Below, piece by piece: positions 36,524-44,766 of a stretch of DNA of 64,000 bases; the first letter of the stretch is position 1; each line of letters begins with the position of its first letter. The notes beneath the pieces were generated by a model. It was given only the letters and a program-made list of their open reading frames with translations, had not been told where the DNA came from and ran no database searches. Made by a program: the position numbers and the translations under genes. This DNA is from Eubacterium sp. (GTDB lineage Bacteria > Bacillota > Clostridia > Lachnospirales > Lachnospiraceae), in contig JAEFAB010000069.1 of NCBI GenBank assembly GCA_016292095.1, forward strand, positions 1 to 64,000, written 5' to 3'.

Positions 36524-37888
36524 ATGATTAATAAATTTGAAGTAATTGAAACAAATAAAATGATTGATAATTACAATCTGGATGTACGTACCATTACATT
36601 GGGAATCAGTCTTTTGGATTGTATCAGTGATGATTTGGAAACACTGAATCAGAATATCTATAATAAGATTAAAGGATTGGCAAAGGATCTGGTAAAAACC
36701 GGTGAAGATATTTCCAAGGAATATGGAATTCCGATTGTAAATAAGAGAATTTCCGTAACACCAATCGGTTTAATCGGTGGTGCTGCCTGCAAAACTCCGG
36801 ATGATTTTGTAACCATTGCAAAGACATTGGACAAGGTGGCAAAGGAAGTAGGAGTAAACTTCCTCGGCGGATATTCAGCCATCGTGAATAAAGGAATGAC
36901 AAAGGCAGAGGAAAATCTGATTCGTTCTATTCCAAAGGCTTTGGCGGAAACAGATTTTGTATGTAGTTCTGTGAATGTTGGTTCAACAAAAACAGGTTTA
37001 AATATGGACGCTGTTCGTTTAATGGGTGAAATCGTTAAGGAAACAGCAGAAATGACTAAAGAACAGGATTCTCTTGGTTGTGCAAAACTTGTTGTATTTT
37101 GTAATGCGCCGGATGATAATCCGTTTATGGCAGGTGCGTTCCATGGTGTTACGGAAGCAGATGCAATTATTAATGTTGGTGTTTCCGGACCGGGTGTAGT
37201 ACGTCATGCATTAAAGAAAGTTCGCGGAGAAAGCTTTGATGTTCTTTGCGATACCATTAAGAAAACTGCATTTAAGATTACAAGAGTAGGACAGCTTGTT
37301 GCAAGAGAAGCATCCGAACGTTTAAATGTACCATTTGGTATTATCGATTTATCTTTGGCACCAACACCGGCAATCGGTGACAGTGTTGCTGATATTTTGG
37401 AAGAAATCGGATTACAGAGAGCAGGTGCTCCGGGAACAACTGCAGCTCTTGCTTTGTTAAATGATCAGGTGAAAAAGGGTGGCGTTATGGCATCCTCATA
37501 CGTTGGTGGATTAAGTGGTGCGTTTATTCCGGTCAGTGAAGATCAGGGAATGATTGATGCTGTAAAGGAAGGCGCTTTAACATTAGAAAAATTGGAAGCA
37601 ATGACTTGTGTATGTTCTGTAGGATTGGATATGATTGCCATTCCGGGAGATACAAAAGCAACAACTATTGCCGGAATTATCGCAGATGAAGCAGCAATCG
37701 GTATGGTAAATCAGAAAACGACTGCAGTCCGTGTGATTCCTGTGATTGGAAAAGACGTTGGAGAAACAGTAGAATTTGGTGGATTACTTGGATATGCACC
37801 GATTATGCCTGTAAACAACTTCTCCTGTGATGCTTTTGTAAATAGAACCGGTCGTATTCCGGCACCAATTCACAGTTTTAAAAACTAA
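36524..37888 (+). CDS. UPF0210 (DUF711/PFL) family protein
   Basis: 454 residues related in sequence to the glycyl-radical-like DUF711 family but with no glycyl-radical motif of the usual kind. Conserved stretches include [23 protein letters not shown] and [20 protein letters not shown] 36524 follows GGAGG at 5 nt. Function unknown; pairing with the ACT protein suggests amino-acid or folate-linked regulation, but this is speculation. Confidence 0.88.
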   Translation: MINKFEVIETNKMIDNYNLDVRTITLGISLLDCISDDLETLNQNIYNKIKGLAKDLVKTGEDISKEYGIPIVNKRISVTPIGLIGGAACKTPDDFVTIAKTLDKVAKEVGVNFLGGYSAIVNKGMTKAEENLIRSIPKALAETDFVCSSVNVGSTKTGLNMDAVRLMGEIVKETAEMTKEQDSLGCAKLVVFCNAPDDNPFMAGAFHGVTEADAIINVGVSGPGVVRHALKKVRGESFDVLCDTIKKTAFKITRVGQLVAREASERLNVPFGIIDLSLAPTPAIGDSVADILEEIGLQRAGAPGTTAALALLNDQVKKGGVMASSYVGGLSGAFIPVSEDQGMIDAVKEGALTLEKLEAMTCVCSVGLDMIAIPGDTKATTIAGIIADEAAIGMVNQKTTAVRVIPVIGKDVGETVEFGGLLGYAPIMPVNNFSCDAFVNRTGRIPAPIHSFKN

Positions 37889-37895
37889 AAAAATC

Positions 37896-37921
37896 AAGGG
37901 ACCGATTAAGGTCCCTTTTTT
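37896..37921. terminator. Bidirectional terminator between the UPF0210 gene and tmcAL
   Basis: Stem AAGGGACC / GGTCCCTT, loop GATTAA, T6. It lies between two convergent genes. Confidence 0.92.
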
Positions 37922-39146
37922 ATTGGATTAATATTTTCTGCTCAAATTCCGTTGGCAACGTTTCGTTTCGGTGATTCATTTGTATCAGACGATATAAATG
38001 GTCGCATTCAATGTTTTTTTGAAGCATCAGTTTTGCCGGTCCTGTTGCTTTAGTGTAATAATCGGAAAGCTTGCTGATCAGTGTCAGTTTACTGTTCTGA
38101 TTAATGTCCGATAAAACACTGGACGCCCGGTTAAAAGCAAGAACCCGAATATAATAGTGATAATTGTCTTGAATAAACTGCTCCATATCCGTTTTTTGGA
38201 TATCCAGACAAATATGCATTAATGCTCTGGAAATTGCCGCGTAAGTGTAATTTTTTGACTGAAGCAAATGACAATAGGTTTCAAAGGAGTAGTATTCTTT
38301 TCGTGTGTGAAGAATACGATTGGAAAGTTCCTCCGAAATACCGAAAATATCTGAAAAATGATCTTTCTTCAATAGTGCCTGTCCCAAAATTAAATCCAAA
38401 TCATGAAGAAATACCGGTTTTTTGGAAGTCAATGTTTTCTGACAATTCCGAGGAACATGGGTAGCTACCTGTTCGGTTTTTTTTCGAAATACTGCATTTC
38501 TGATGGCAGTGGAAGAAGCATATTCCATATCGGTTTCCAAAGAGGAATAATCAGCACCTTGACGTCTGATGGCTACCGGTTTCATGGTAGATTGTAATTG
38601 CTTCAATGCTTTTAAATATTCTAATGCGAGAATGTTATTAGACCCGCTCATAATATTGTCTACGGAATAAGAATCCAACAGGTTTTCCTCTTTACAATAC
38701 TGTTGTAACGCCTGAACCCTTGCTTTCGGATAGGAGAGTCCTTCTTCCAAATGATGTTTTAAAGAAGCTTTGTAGGAAGATGGTTCTTCCAACAGAATTT
38801 TGGAAATCATCGGAAGGGCCCGAATGTTATCTGCTTCACAACCAAAACAGATATAGTCCACACAATTTAACTGGTCTAACAACGAAACAGCACCCTGTGC
38901 AAATAATTCAGCAGAAGCCGTTGCATAAAAGACCGGTAGTTCAAAAACAGCATCCACGCCATTGGTAATTGCTGATTTGGCACGAACATATTTGTCGTAA
39001 ATGGCAGGAGCTCCGCGTTGAACAAAGTTTCCGCTACAGACAACAATGACATTATCGGCACCGGTAATATCTTTGGCTCTTTCAATGAGGTATTTGTGAC
39101 CGTTATGGAACGGATTAAATTCTGCAATGATGCCTATTGTCTTCAT
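37920..39146 (-). CDS. tmcAL: tRNA(Met) cytidine acetate ligase TmcAL
   Basis: Forms N4-acetylcytidine at the wobble position of elongator tRNA-Met using ATP and acetate. The nucleotidyltransferase motif FNPFHNGHKYLIERAK (HxGH, residues 10-25) is clear, followed by VCSGNFVQRGAPAIYDK. From the Met in MKTIGIIAEFNPF the length is 408; its start has GGAGGA upstream on the minus strand. It is divergent from pta-ackA, which produce acetate, its co-substrate. Confidence 0.92.
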   Translation of the reverse strand: MKTIGIIAEFNPFHNGHKYLIERAKDITGADNVIVVCSGNFVQRGAPAIYDKYVRAKSAITNGVDAVFELPVFYATASAELFAQGAVSLLDQLNCVDYICFGCEADNIRALPMISKILLEEPSSYKASLKHHLEEGLSYPKARVQALQQYCKEENLLDSYSVDNIMSGSNNILALEYLKALKQLQSTMKPVAIRRQGADYSSLETDMEYASSTAIRNAVFRKKTEQVATHVPRNCQKTLTSKKPVFLHDLDLILGQALLKKDHFSDIFGISEELSNRILHTRKEYYSFETYCHLLQSKNYTYAAISRALMHICLDIQKTDMEQFIQDNYHYYIRVLAFNRASSVLSDINQNSKLTLISKLSDYYTKATGPAKLMLQKNIECDHLYRLIQMNHRNETLPTEFEQKILIQ

Positions 39147-39245
39147 AAAGTCCTCCAAAAGTTTTAATAAATATAACTTATTTTATCATTTCTGGAGGAG
39201 CCGTGCAATTTTTTGCTTTTTTTATTTAAATCTGAAGAGAATGAG

Positions 39246-39274
39246 TTGAAGATAAAAACAAGTTGGAGTATGAT
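39246..39274 (+). promoter_or_regulatory. Promoter of pta-ackA
   Basis: TTGAAG (39246-39251), 17-bp spacer, TATGAT (39269-39274), 31 nt before pta. Confidence 0.6.
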
Positions 39275-39305
39275 ATACATAGTACATTATACAGTGAGGT
39301 GTTTT

Positions 39306-40301
39306 ATGAACTTTATAGAAGAACTGAAAGAGAAAGCGCGCTTAAGCCGTAAAACAATTGTACTGCCGGAAGGGATGGATCGACGTACATATGCTGCTGC
39401 GGAACAGATTTTAAAAGAAGATTTCGCAGATATTGTTGTTTTGGCAGAAAAGGAAGAATTTGAAAAATACAGCGAAGGCTATGATGTGGAAGGATTGAGA
39501 GTTATCAGTCCAAAACATTCAGAGCATTTGGAAGATTATACAAACCAGTTATTTGAACTTAGAAAAGCAAAAGGAATGACGATTAAACAGGCTCATGCAT
39601 TACTTGTCAGTGACCATATGTATTTTGCCTGCATGATGGTGAAAAACGGAGATGCCGATGGCGTAGTTTCCGGAGCATGTCATTCTTCTGCAAATACTTT
39701 AAGACCATCATTACAGATTGTAAAAACAAAGCCGGGAAGCAAATTGGTTTCCGCCTTTTTTGTGATTTGTGTTCCGAATAAGGAAATGGGTTCCAACGGG
39801 GTGTTTGTTATGGGGGACTGTGGATTAAATCAGAATCCGACACCGGAACAGTTGGCAGACATTGCTGCCAGCAGTGCAGAATCATTTGAATTCCTTGTAG
39901 GAGAAAAAGCCAGAGTGGCGATGCTTTCCCATTCCTCTTACGGAAGTGCGGCCCATGCGGATGTTACAAAGGTGGTTGAGGCGACTCAGATTGCAAAGAA
40001 GGAATATCCACAGTTTTTAGTGGATGGAGAATTGCAGACAGATGCTGCATTGGTTCCTGAAATTGCAGAGTTTAAAGCACCGGGTAGTCCGGTTGCCGGA
40101 AAGGCAAACGTTCTGGTATTTCCGGATCTGGATGCGGGAAATATTGGTTATAAATTATTACAGCGTTTAGGACTTGCAGAAGCTTACGGACCATTGTGTC
40201 AGGGAATTGCAAAACCGATTAATGACTTGTCCCGTGGATGTAGCGCGAAAGATATCGTTGGTGTTGTAGCAATTACAGCCGTTCAGGCTCAGATTTCATA
40301 A
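39306..40301 (+). CDS. pta: Phosphate acetyltransferase
   Basis: Converts acetyl-CoA to acetyl phosphate. The 331-residue short form contains the catalytic PTA_PTB domain only: KTIVLPEGMDRRTYAA, the SGACHSSANTLRPSLQIV loop, and VLVFPDLDAGNIGYKL. There is no N-terminal DRTGG domain. GAGGTG (39296-39301) precedes ATG 39306; longer in-frame starts lie upstream of the promoter. Paired with ackA for ATP generation. Confidence 0.97.
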   Translation: MNFIEELKEKARLSRKTIVLPEGMDRRTYAAAEQILKEDFADIVVLAEKEEFEKYSEGYDVEGLRVISPKHSEHLEDYTNQLFELRKAKGMTIKQAHALLVSDHMYFACMMVKNGDADGVVSGACHSSANTLRPSLQIVKTKPGSKLVSAFFVICVPNKEMGSNGVFVMGDCGLNQNPTPEQLADIAASSAESFEFLVGEKARVAMLSHSSYGSAAHADVTKVVEATQIAKKEYPQFLVDGELQTDAALVPEIAEFKAPGSPVAGKANVLVFPDLDAGNIGYKLLQRLGLAEAYGPLCQGIAKPINDLSRGCSAKDIVGVVAITAVQAQIS

Positions 40302-40315
40302 AATAAAATATTTTG

Positions 40316-40374
40316 AAAGGAGAACAAAAATGCATCGTCGAATGCATTTTTGTGGCGTAATATGGAAATTTTAG
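40316..40374 (+). promoter_or_regulatory. pta-ackA intergenic hairpin with strong SD and 14-codon ORF
   Basis: AAAGGAG (40316-40322) precedes ATG 40330, which opens a 14-codon ORF (MHRRMHFCGVIWKF, stop 40372-40374) overlapping the ackA start. The ORF start lies inside a perfect 10-bp inverted repeat, AAAAATGCAT / ATGCATTTTT with a 6-nt loop (40326-40351). ackA has no separate good SD. See findings. Confidence 0.75.
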
Positions 40375-41561
40375 TTATAAATTGCGGAAGTTCATCTTTG
40401 AAGTTCCAGTTAATTGATTCAGAAAGTGAAAAAGTTTTGGCGAAGGGACTTTGCGAACGAATTGGGATTGAAGGAAGCAGTATTTCCTATACAGCAGCCG
40501 GCAGTGAAAAAATCACAAGAGAAATTCCAATGCCGACACATCACGAAGCAATTTCTGCTGTAATGGATTTTCTGACAGCAGAAGATACAGGAGTTATTTC
40601 CGATATGTCTGAAATTCAGGCAGTAGGACACAGAGTGGTTCACGGAGGAGAGTTCTTTGCGGAATCTGTTGTAGTGAATGATGAAGTATTGGAACAGATT
40701 GCACAGTGTAATGATTTGGCTCCTCTTCATAATCCGGCAAATATTATCGGAATCAAGGCTTGTATGGAAAAAATGCCAAACACTCCAAACGTTGCCGTGT
40801 TTGACACTGCATTCCACCAGACAATGCCGGAAAGCGCATACCTTTATGCGGTACCAAAGAAATATTATGAAGATTACAAAATCAGAAGATACGGTTTTCA
40901 TGGAACATCTCACAGTTTTGTTTCCAAAAGAACCGCAGAACTTCTTAGAAAAGATTATGACAGCGTAAAGACGATTGTTTGTCATTTGGGAAACGGTGCA
41001 AGTATTTGTGCTGTTGAAAACGGAAAATCCGTGGATACCAGTATGGGATTAACACCATTAGCAGGTGTGATTATGGGAACCAGAAGTGGTGATATTGATC
41101 CAAGTATTGTAGAAGTCATTGCGGACAGAGAAAAAATGTCTGTACAGGAAGTGTTGAATACCTTAAATAAGAAGTCTGGTGTGTTAGGATTGTCCGGAAT
41201 TTCCAGCGATTTTAGAGATATTAATCAGGCAGTGGAAAACGGAGATGCTCAGGCAAAGAAAACATTTGATGCCTATATCAGAAGCGTTGTTCGCTTCGTT
41301 GGTGCATATGTTGCTGTTATGAATGGTGTTGATGCTATTGCGATTACAGCCGGTGTTGGAGAAAACAATCCAAACATCAGAAAAGCAATTTGCGAACACT
41401 TGGGATACCTGGGAATTGAAATTGATGATGAGAAAAATAACAGTCGTGGAGAAGAAATTGAAATTTCCACTGCAAATTCTAAGGTGAAAGTATTTGTGGT
41501 TCCGACAAATGAAGAACTTGCAATTGCAAGAGAAACTGTGGCGTTAGTTAAAAATAATTAA
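40362..41561 (+). CDS. ackA: Acetate kinase
   Basis: Converts acetyl phosphate and ADP to acetate and ATP. The ASKHA fold shows VINCGSSSLKFQ at the N-terminus, AVGHRVVHGGE, FDTAFHQTMP, CHLGNGASICAV and ITAGVGENN. The protein is 399 residues from ATG 40362. This ATG is preferred over TTG 40350, which lies in a hairpin; no independent SD is seen, so translation may depend on the upstream element. A strong terminator follows. Confidence 0.97.
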   Translation: MEILVINCGSSSLKFQLIDSESEKVLAKGLCERIGIEGSSISYTAAGSEKITREIPMPTHHEAISAVMDFLTAEDTGVISDMSEIQAVGHRVVHGGEFFAESVVVNDEVLEQIAQCNDLAPLHNPANIIGIKACMEKMPNTPNVAVFDTAFHQTMPESAYLYAVPKKYYEDYKIRRYGFHGTSHSFVSKRTAELLRKDYDSVKTIVCHLGNGASICAVENGKSVDTSMGLTPLAGVIMGTRSGDIDPSIVEVIADREKMSVQEVLNTLNKKSGVLGLSGISSDFRDINQAVENGDAQAKKTFDAYIRSVVRFVGAYVAVMNGVDAIAITAGVGENNPNIRKAICEHLGYLGIEIDDEKNNSRGEEIEISTANSKVKVFVVPTNEELAIARETVALVKNN

Positions 41562-41563
41562 GG

Positions 41564-41599
41564 AAAAATCCAAGTTCTTTTGAGAACTTGGATTTTTTT
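41564..41599 (+). terminator. Terminator of pta-ackA
   Basis: 15-bp perfect stem AAAAATCCAAGTTCT / AGAACTTGGATTTTT with TTTG loop, followed by T. Confidence 0.95.
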
Positions 41600-41610
41600 G
41601 AAGAGAGTTA

Positions 41611-41642
41611 TTGACAACTTACAATAGTTAGTGTATACTAAC
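41611..41642 (+). promoter_or_regulatory. Strong promoter with palindromic operator candidate for the candidate RNA
   Basis: TTGACA (41611-41616), exactly 17 bp, TATACT (41634-41639). The perfect inverted repeat GTTAGT-GTAT-ACTAAC (41627-41642) covers the -10, the classic position for a repressor. The next gene has its own promoter at 41841. Confidence 0.8.
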
Positions 41643-41645
41643 CAA

Positions 41646-41793
41646 TGTAAAGGAGATACTTCCTATGTAATTTTATAGAGTATTGCATTCATTATGGGCA
41701 AATGAATACGAAAAATGAATTCCGAGGGGCATGGAGTTCATTAATCAATGTTTTTTTTTAAAAGGGGCAGACTGTTTTAAGTCGCCTTTTTTT
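41646..41793 (+). ncRNA. Candidate small structured RNA (about 148 nt), unknown family
   Basis: A transcript from the 41611 promoter would start near 41646 and end at the bulged terminator 41760-41793. It carries SD AAAGGAGA (41649-41656) followed 8 nt later by ATG TAA (41665-41670), hairpin ATTCATT / AATGAAT (41687-41707), hairpin AATGAATTCC / GGAGTTCATT (41714-41742, one wobble) and T9 (41751-41759). GGGCA occurs in both loops and in the terminator stem. No coding frame of useful length exists. I do not recognise an Rfam family. Confidence 0.55.
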
Positions 41794-41840
41794 AATTGAA
41801 AGTGCGCTAAAAAATGTATAATAAGGGTTAGAAAAAAATG

Positions 41841-41869
41841 TTGACAAACATAGTCTGTCTATGTATAAT
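41841..41869 (+). promoter_or_regulatory. Promoter of yceD-rpmF with inverted repeat in its spacer
   Basis: TTGACA (41841-41846), 17 bp, TATAAT (41864-41869): full consensus. ACATAG-TCTGT-CTATGT (41848-41864) is a perfect inverted repeat filling the spacer, compatible with repressor binding. It lies 30 nt before the yceD start. Confidence 0.85.
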
Positions 41870-41898
41870 TTATTAGGTGTCTTTATGAAAGGGATATT

Positions 41899-42423
41899 AT
41901 GTTAATCGATTTATATCAATTTATTCAGGAAGAAGAGCCGACAAAAGTTTGGACTCCAAAGCCTGAAACCGATGAATTTAAAACTAAAGATTCAAGTTAT
42001 GATATTGTTGATTGTGACTTAAAACTAGGTCTTCGAAATGCAGGAAACAAGAAGGTTGACTGTAAGTTAGAAGGAATTGTGGAATTGATGATTCCGTGTG
42101 ACCTTTGTCTGGAGCCTGTTTTAAGAAAGATTGATATCGATTTCCATAAAGAGTTGGATATGAATAAGTCCATGGAAGAAAAGATAGAGGAATTGGACGA
42201 AGAGTGTTTTCTTATAGAAAATTCCTTGGATGTGGATGCACTTATTCATAACGAGATTCTTATTAATTTGCCGATGAAAGTTCTTTGTAAGGACGACTGC
42301 AAGGGAATTTGCAGAAAATGCGGTGCGAATCTCAATATGGGATCCTGTAGATGTGATCAGGCAGAGTTGGATCCGAGAATGTCCAAGATATTAGATGTTT
42401 TTAATCAGTTTAAGGAGGTGTAA
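41899..42423 (+). CDS. YceD/DUF177 family protein
   Basis: 174-residue YceD-family protein, associated in many bacteria with 23S rRNA or L32 supply and always beside rpmF. It carries CDLCLEPV and a C-terminal Cys cluster (CKDDCKGICRKCG and CRC) that may bind zinc. Its stop is 3 nt before rpmF and the rpmF SD (AAGGAGGTG) lies in its tail, so the two are coupled. Confidence 0.9.
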   Translation: MLIDLYQFIQEEEPTKVWTPKPETDEFKTKDSSYDIVDCDLKLGLRNAGNKKVDCKLEGIVELMIPCDLCLEPVLRKIDIDFHKELDMNKSMEEKIEELDEECFLIENSLDVDALIHNEILINLPMKVLCKDDCKGICRKCGANLNMGSCRCDQAELDPRMSKILDVFNQFKEV

Positions 42424-42426
42424 ACC

Positions 42427-42606
42427 ATGTCTATCTGTCCAAAGAATAAATCTTCAAAAGGAAGAAGAGATAAGAGAAGAGCTAACTGGAAAATGGAAGC
42501 TCCAAATCTTGTTAAGTGCAGTAAGTGTGGAGCATTAATGATGCCACACAGAGTATGCAAGGCATGCGGAAGCTATAACAAGAAAGAAATCGTTGCAGTT
42601 GACTAA
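42427..42606 (+). CDS. rpmF: 50S ribosomal protein L32 (zinc-binding C+ form)
   Basis: 59-residue L32, read directly: it starts MSICPKNKSSKGRRDKRRAN, with CSKC (C31, C34) and CKAC (C44, C47) forming a zinc ribbon. The Cys4 set means the zinc-dependent form. It follows yceD closely and precedes a terminator at 42625. Confidence 0.97.
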   Translation: MSICPKNKSSKGRRDKRRANWKMEAPNLVKCSKCGALMMPHRVCKACGSYNKKEIVAVD

Positions 42607-42624
42607 TTGATGACGATTGATAAA

Positions 42625-42657
42625 TAAGACTTCGCTTATGGCGAAGTCTTATTTTTT
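42625..42657 (+). terminator. Terminator between rpmF and plsX
   Basis: 11-bp stem TAAGACTTCGC / GCGAAGTCTTA, loop TTATG, T6. Confidence 0.9.
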
Positions 42658-42682
42658 ATTGTGCAGGGAACGTGCCATTGAC

Positions 42683-42711
42683 TTGATTTTCAAAGTGTTT
42701 TTTAGTATAGT
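42683..42711 (+). promoter_or_regulatory. Promoter of plsX
   Basis: TTGATT (42683-42688), 17-bp spacer, TATAGT (42706-42711), 28 nt before the start. TTGA-TTT-TCAA spans the -35 and resembles FabT-type operators, but -35 composition makes chance likely. Confidence 0.7.
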
Positions 42712-42739
42712 AATCTTTGTATGCGAGGAGGAAGATTGT

Positions 42740-43750
42740 ATGTCTAAAACAATTGTTGCATTAGATTGTATGGGTGGAGATTACGCACCTTTGGAAATCG
42801 TAAAAGGTGCTGTTGAAGCAGTTCAGGAAAGCGATAAGGTTTTGGTGAAATTAGTTGGAAAACAGGAACTGATTGAAGCCGAACTTGAAAAATACAGCGG
42901 ATACAATAAAGAAGCATTAGAAATTGTGAATGCTACAGAAGTGATTGAAATGGGTGAATCTCCTGTTTCTGCTATTCGCGAAAAAACAGATTCATCATTG
43001 GTGAAGTGTCAATACATGGTAAAGCATGGAGAAGCTGATGCAATGGTTTCAGCCGGCAGTACCGGAGCAAACCTTGTAGGCGGACATGTTATTATCGGGA
43101 GAATTCGAGGTGTGGAACGACCACCTCTCGCTCCGTTACTTCCGACAGAAAACGGAGTTTCCTTATTAATTGACTGTGGGGCCAATGTGGATGCCAGACC
43201 TTCGCACCTTGTGCAGTTTGCAAAAATGGGTGCTGTTTATATGGAACATGTTGTCGGAATTGAAAATCCAAGAGTTGGATTGGTAAATATCGGAACAGAA
43301 GAAGAAAAAGGAAATGCCTTAACAAAGGAAACCTATCAGTTGCTGAAAGAAACCGATGGAATTAACTTTGTTGGAAATGTTGAAGCGAGAGACATTCCAA
43401 GAGGTGCGGCAGATGTTGTTGTCTGTGATGCATTTGTTGGAAATGTTATTTTGAAAACATACGAAGGTGTTGCCATGACATTGTTAAAGAAGGTTAAGGG
43501 CGGTTTGATGTCCAACCTGAAAACAAAGATTGGTGCATTGTTGATTAAGAACAGTCTGAAAAAGACATTGAAAGGATTTACGATTGAAGAATACGGCGGA
43601 GCACCGTTGCTGGGACTGAAGGGATTGCTGGTGAAGACTCACGGAAACTCAAAGTCTGTCGAAGTAAAGAATTCAATTCTTCAGTGTATTACTTTTAAAG
43701 AAGCAGATATTAATGAAAAGTTTAAAGAAAAATTAAATTTAAAGAAATAA
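42740..43750 (+). CDS. plsX: Phosphate acyltransferase PlsX
   Basis: Transfers acyl chains from acyl-ACP to phosphate for phospholipid synthesis. The N-terminal KTIVALDCMGGDYAPLE, SAGSTGANL and GVERPPLAPLLPT are family signatures; 336 residues. ATG 42740 follows GAGGAGGA; the much longer frame from 42617 would begin inside the terminator. acpP follows after 11 nt. Confidence 0.96.
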   Translation: MSKTIVALDCMGGDYAPLEIVKGAVEAVQESDKVLVKLVGKQELIEAELEKYSGYNKEALEIVNATEVIEMGESPVSAIREKTDSSLVKCQYMVKHGEADAMVSAGSTGANLVGGHVIIGRIRGVERPPLAPLLPTENGVSLLIDCGANVDARPSHLVQFAKMGAVYMEHVVGIENPRVGLVNIGTEEEKGNALTKETYQLLKETDGINFVGNVEARDIPRGAADVVVCDAFVGNVILKTYEGVAMTLLKKVKGGLMSNLKTKIGALLIKNSLKKTLKGFTIEEYGGAPLLGLKGLLVKTHGNSKSVEVKNSILQCITFKEADINEKFKEKLNLKK

Positions 43751-43761
43751 AGGAGACTATT

Positions 43762-43992
43762 ATGGAATTTGAAAGATTAACAAGCGCAATTGCAGATGTA
43801 TTGGATATTGACCAGAGCACAATCACAGCAGAAAGCAAATTTGTGGACGATTTGGGAGCAGACTCTTTAGACGTTCTTGAAATCGTTATGGGAATTGAAG
43901 ATGAATTTGGAATCAAAGTTCCAACAGAAGCAACAGGAAATATCGTAACTGTTGGTGATGCTTTCGAAGCAATCAAAAAAGCTCTTCAGTAA
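43762..43992 (+). CDS. acpP: Acyl carrier protein
   Basis: 76-residue acidic carrier; Ser35 in GADSLDVLEIV is the phosphopantetheine attachment site. SD AAAGGAG lies 8 nt upstream. It supplies acyl-ACP to PlsX immediately upstream, and shares its transcript. Confidence 0.97.
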   Translation: MEFERLTSAIADVLDIDQSTITAESKFVDDLGADSLDVLEIVMGIEDEFGIKVPTEATGNIVTVGDAFEAIKKALQ

Positions 43993-44013
43993 AGAAAAAT
44001 ACTTTGATGAAAC

Positions 44014-44039
44014 AAAGCCCTATGGATATAGGGCTTTTT
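44014..44039 (+). terminator. Terminator between acpP and rnc
   Basis: Perfect 10-bp stem AAAGCCCTAT / ATAGGGCTTT, GGAT loop, T5. Confidence 0.9.
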
Positions 44040-44058
44040 CGTAGTAAAGGACAGGAAT

Positions 44059-44742
44059 ATGAATCAGGATTATCATCTATTGGAAGAAAAAATTGAATAT
44101 GAATTTCAAGAAAAGGAATTGTTAATCAATGCATTAACGCATACTTCCTTTGCCAATGAACATAAGGCACAAAAGGTAAGCGACAACGAACGACTGGAAT
44201 TTCTGGGGGATGCTGTTTTGGAAATGGTGTCCAGCGAATTCTTGTACAAACATATGAAGAAGATGTCTGAAGGGGAAATGTCCAAACTTCGTGCCAGCCT
44301 GGTTTGTGAACCGACTTTGGCGTTAGATGCCCAGGAAATCGAATTGCCGGAATTCATTTACCTTGGAAAAGGTGAGGAAGCCACCGGTGGTCGTACCCGT
44401 GCATCCATTGTTTCCGATGCATTGGAAGCACTGATTGGAGCAATCTTTCTGGATGGCGGCATTGAAGCTGCCAAAGATTTTATTTACCGGGTCGTGTTAA
44501 ATGATATTGATAAGAAGAGAATGTTCCACGACAGCAAAACGATTCTTCAGGAGAGAATTGATGCAGTAAAATCCGGAACCCTGTCATATAAAATTATTAA
44601 GGAATCCGGACCGGATCATAATAAAACCTTTGAAGCGGTAGCAATGCTGAATGACCGGGTAATCGGTCAGGGAACCGGTCAAAATAAGAAAACTGCGGAA
44701 CAGCAGGCTGCTTATCAGGCGCTAAAACAATTAGAGAAATAA
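44059..44742 (+). CDS. rnc: Ribonuclease III
   Basis: Double-stranded RNA endonuclease. The nine-residue signature ERLEFLGDA with preceding DN is present, the second metal site DALEALIGAIFLDGG follows, and a C-terminal dsRBD ends with KKTAEQQAAYQAL. Length 227. Directly upstream of smc, as in Bacillus (rnc-smc-ftsY). Confidence 0.97.
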   Translation: MNQDYHLLEEKIEYEFQEKELLINALTHTSFANEHKAQKVSDNERLEFLGDAVLEMVSSEFLYKHMKKMSEGEMSKLRASLVCEPTLALDAQEIELPEFIYLGKGEEATGGRTRASIVSDALEALIGAIFLDGGIEAAKDFIYRVVLNDIDKKRMFHDSKTILQERIDAVKSGTLSYKIIKESGPDHNKTFEAVAMLNDRVIGQGTGQNKKTAEQQAAYQALKQLEK

Positions 44743-44766
44743 ATCAGATACTGATTGGAGAATAAA

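Noticed and set aside
40350-40362. TTG start for ackA at 40350
   Set aside because: It is inside the hairpin stem and the protein start at ATG 40362 agrees with the known N-terminus (MEILVINCGSSS).
41627-41642. GTTAGT-GTAT-ACTAAC as a FapR box
   Set aside because: Arm length and spacing differ from the Bacillus FapR consensus I know, and it is not at the lipid gene promoter.
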